From Deltaproteobacteria bacterium (GTDB lineage Bacteria; Myxococcota_A; UBA9160; UBA4427), in contig NZHD01000029.1 in NCBI GenBank assembly GCA_002691205.1, positions 1 through 64,000 on the forward strand: a DNA stretch of 64,000 nt. The letters run 5' to 3'. The position numbers were made by a program, and so were the translations under genes. Shown piece after piece: positions 63,877-64,000 of this stretch (the stretch's first letter is position 1; each line of letters starts with the position of its first letter). Below the pieces are notes generated by a model. The model made no database searches. It worked only from the letters and a program-made list of their open reading frames with translations, and had not been told where the DNA came from.

Positions 63877-63900
63877 CTCGCTCAAAAAGAGATGAGCGAG
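63877..63900 (-). promoter_or_regulatory. Stem-loop in the upstream region of the malic enzyme gene
   Basis: Perfect 8-bp stem CTCGCTCA/TGAGCGAG with 8-base loop, 57 bp upstream of the maeB start. No T-run follows on either strand, so a leader structure or operator is likelier than a terminator. Confidence 0.35.
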
Positions 63901-64000
63901 CCGGATCCATATCCTATCAAATCAAACCATCGTTCGCCCAGGGGGATTGCGTGAGGTCACCCATTGGGGGCGTGAGCCTCAGCGGCTCAAGAGCTCCCGC

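Noticed and set aside
63972-63988. TGAGCC/GGCTCA stem at the end of the window as a truncated tRNA
   Set aside because: Too little sequence; no acceptor or anticodon arm can be drawn.
1-64000. CRISPR array, insertion sequence, prophage or att site
   Set aside because: No regularly spaced repeats, transposase or integrase motifs, or terminal inverted repeats were seen in either strand.

Overview
The window is a dense, gene-rich stretch of a bacterial chromosome with intermediate to slightly high G+C. Almost everything in it is housekeeping: no insertion sequence, prophage, CRISPR array or rRNA is visible. The gene content fits a Gram-negative, deltaproteobacteria-like organism (the old Deltaproteobacteria in the broad sense, such as Myxococcota, Bdellovibrionota or SAR324-like lineages). 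Evidence for this is the outer-membrane-type lipoproteins, a Leptospira-type citramalate synthase, glcDEF, selA, a plant/proteobacterial-type gamma-glutamylcysteine ligase, sigma-54 regulation, PilZ, and a ParA/MinD ATPase paired with a J-like/HTH protein. The phylum cannot be fixed from this sequence alone. TTG and GTG starts are common.

Layout. 0-2.4 kb: 3' part of acs, then a convergent histidine phosphatase. 2.6-7.8 kb: a plus-strand unit of M23 peptidase, sfsA, mutY, an Smr protein and cca. 7.8-9.3 kb (minus): a SET protein and an RluA-family synthase. 9.5-14.4 kb (plus): cimA followed by two unknown lipoproteins. 14.5-19.8 kb (minus): a TPR-zincin protein followed by glcD, glcE and glcF. 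19.9-22.1 kb: a DUF2846-like lipoprotein, tRNA-Ile(CAT) and a flavoprotein. 22.2-26.0 kb (minus): the rpsU-dnaG-rpoD operon. 26.4-30.9 kb (minus): prfA, prmC, a 38-codon ORF, hisB, hisH, hisF. 30.9-37.8 kb (minus): rho; a ParA / J-HTH / rluD / pgeF operon; selA. 38.5-45.5 kb (plus): rng, rplU, rpmA, obgE, proB, nadD, rsfS, comF. 45.5-51.8 kb (minus): a PAS-DHp-REC signalling protein, trxB, gshA, yjjX, a small conserved-looking protein and an M23 peptidase. 52-56 kb: an M20 peptidase, then an aminotransferase, a GNAT enzyme and a secreted protein on the other strand. 56.3-60.7 kb (plus): a regulatory cassette. 60.9-62.0 kb: tatB and tatC. 62.0-63.8 kb (minus): a CYTH protein and malic enzyme.

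The most unusual region is 56.2-60.7 kb. A perfect -24/-12 sigma-54 promoter sits in front of a composite protein with a receiver-like domain lacking the phosphoacceptor Asp, a degenerate NtrC-type AAA+ domain without the GAFTGA loop, and a histidine-kinase module with an intact His box but a degraded ATP-binding domain. Next comes a fully intact NtrC-class activator. After it, a second perfect sigma-54 promoter ends only a few bases before the ATG of a PilZ-domain gene, with a cluster of GTTC/GAAC repeats 100-200 bp upstream of that promoter. This looks like a self-contained sigma-54 circuit with a built-in pseudo-sensor.

Other points of interest are a J-like domain lacking HPD fused to a RodZ-type HTH and translationally coupled to a ParA/MinD ATPase, a DHp protein with no kinase catalytic domain, a TPR-zincin protein leading the glycolate oxidase genes, and a tiny ORF before hisB whose ribosome-binding site lies in a hairpin.
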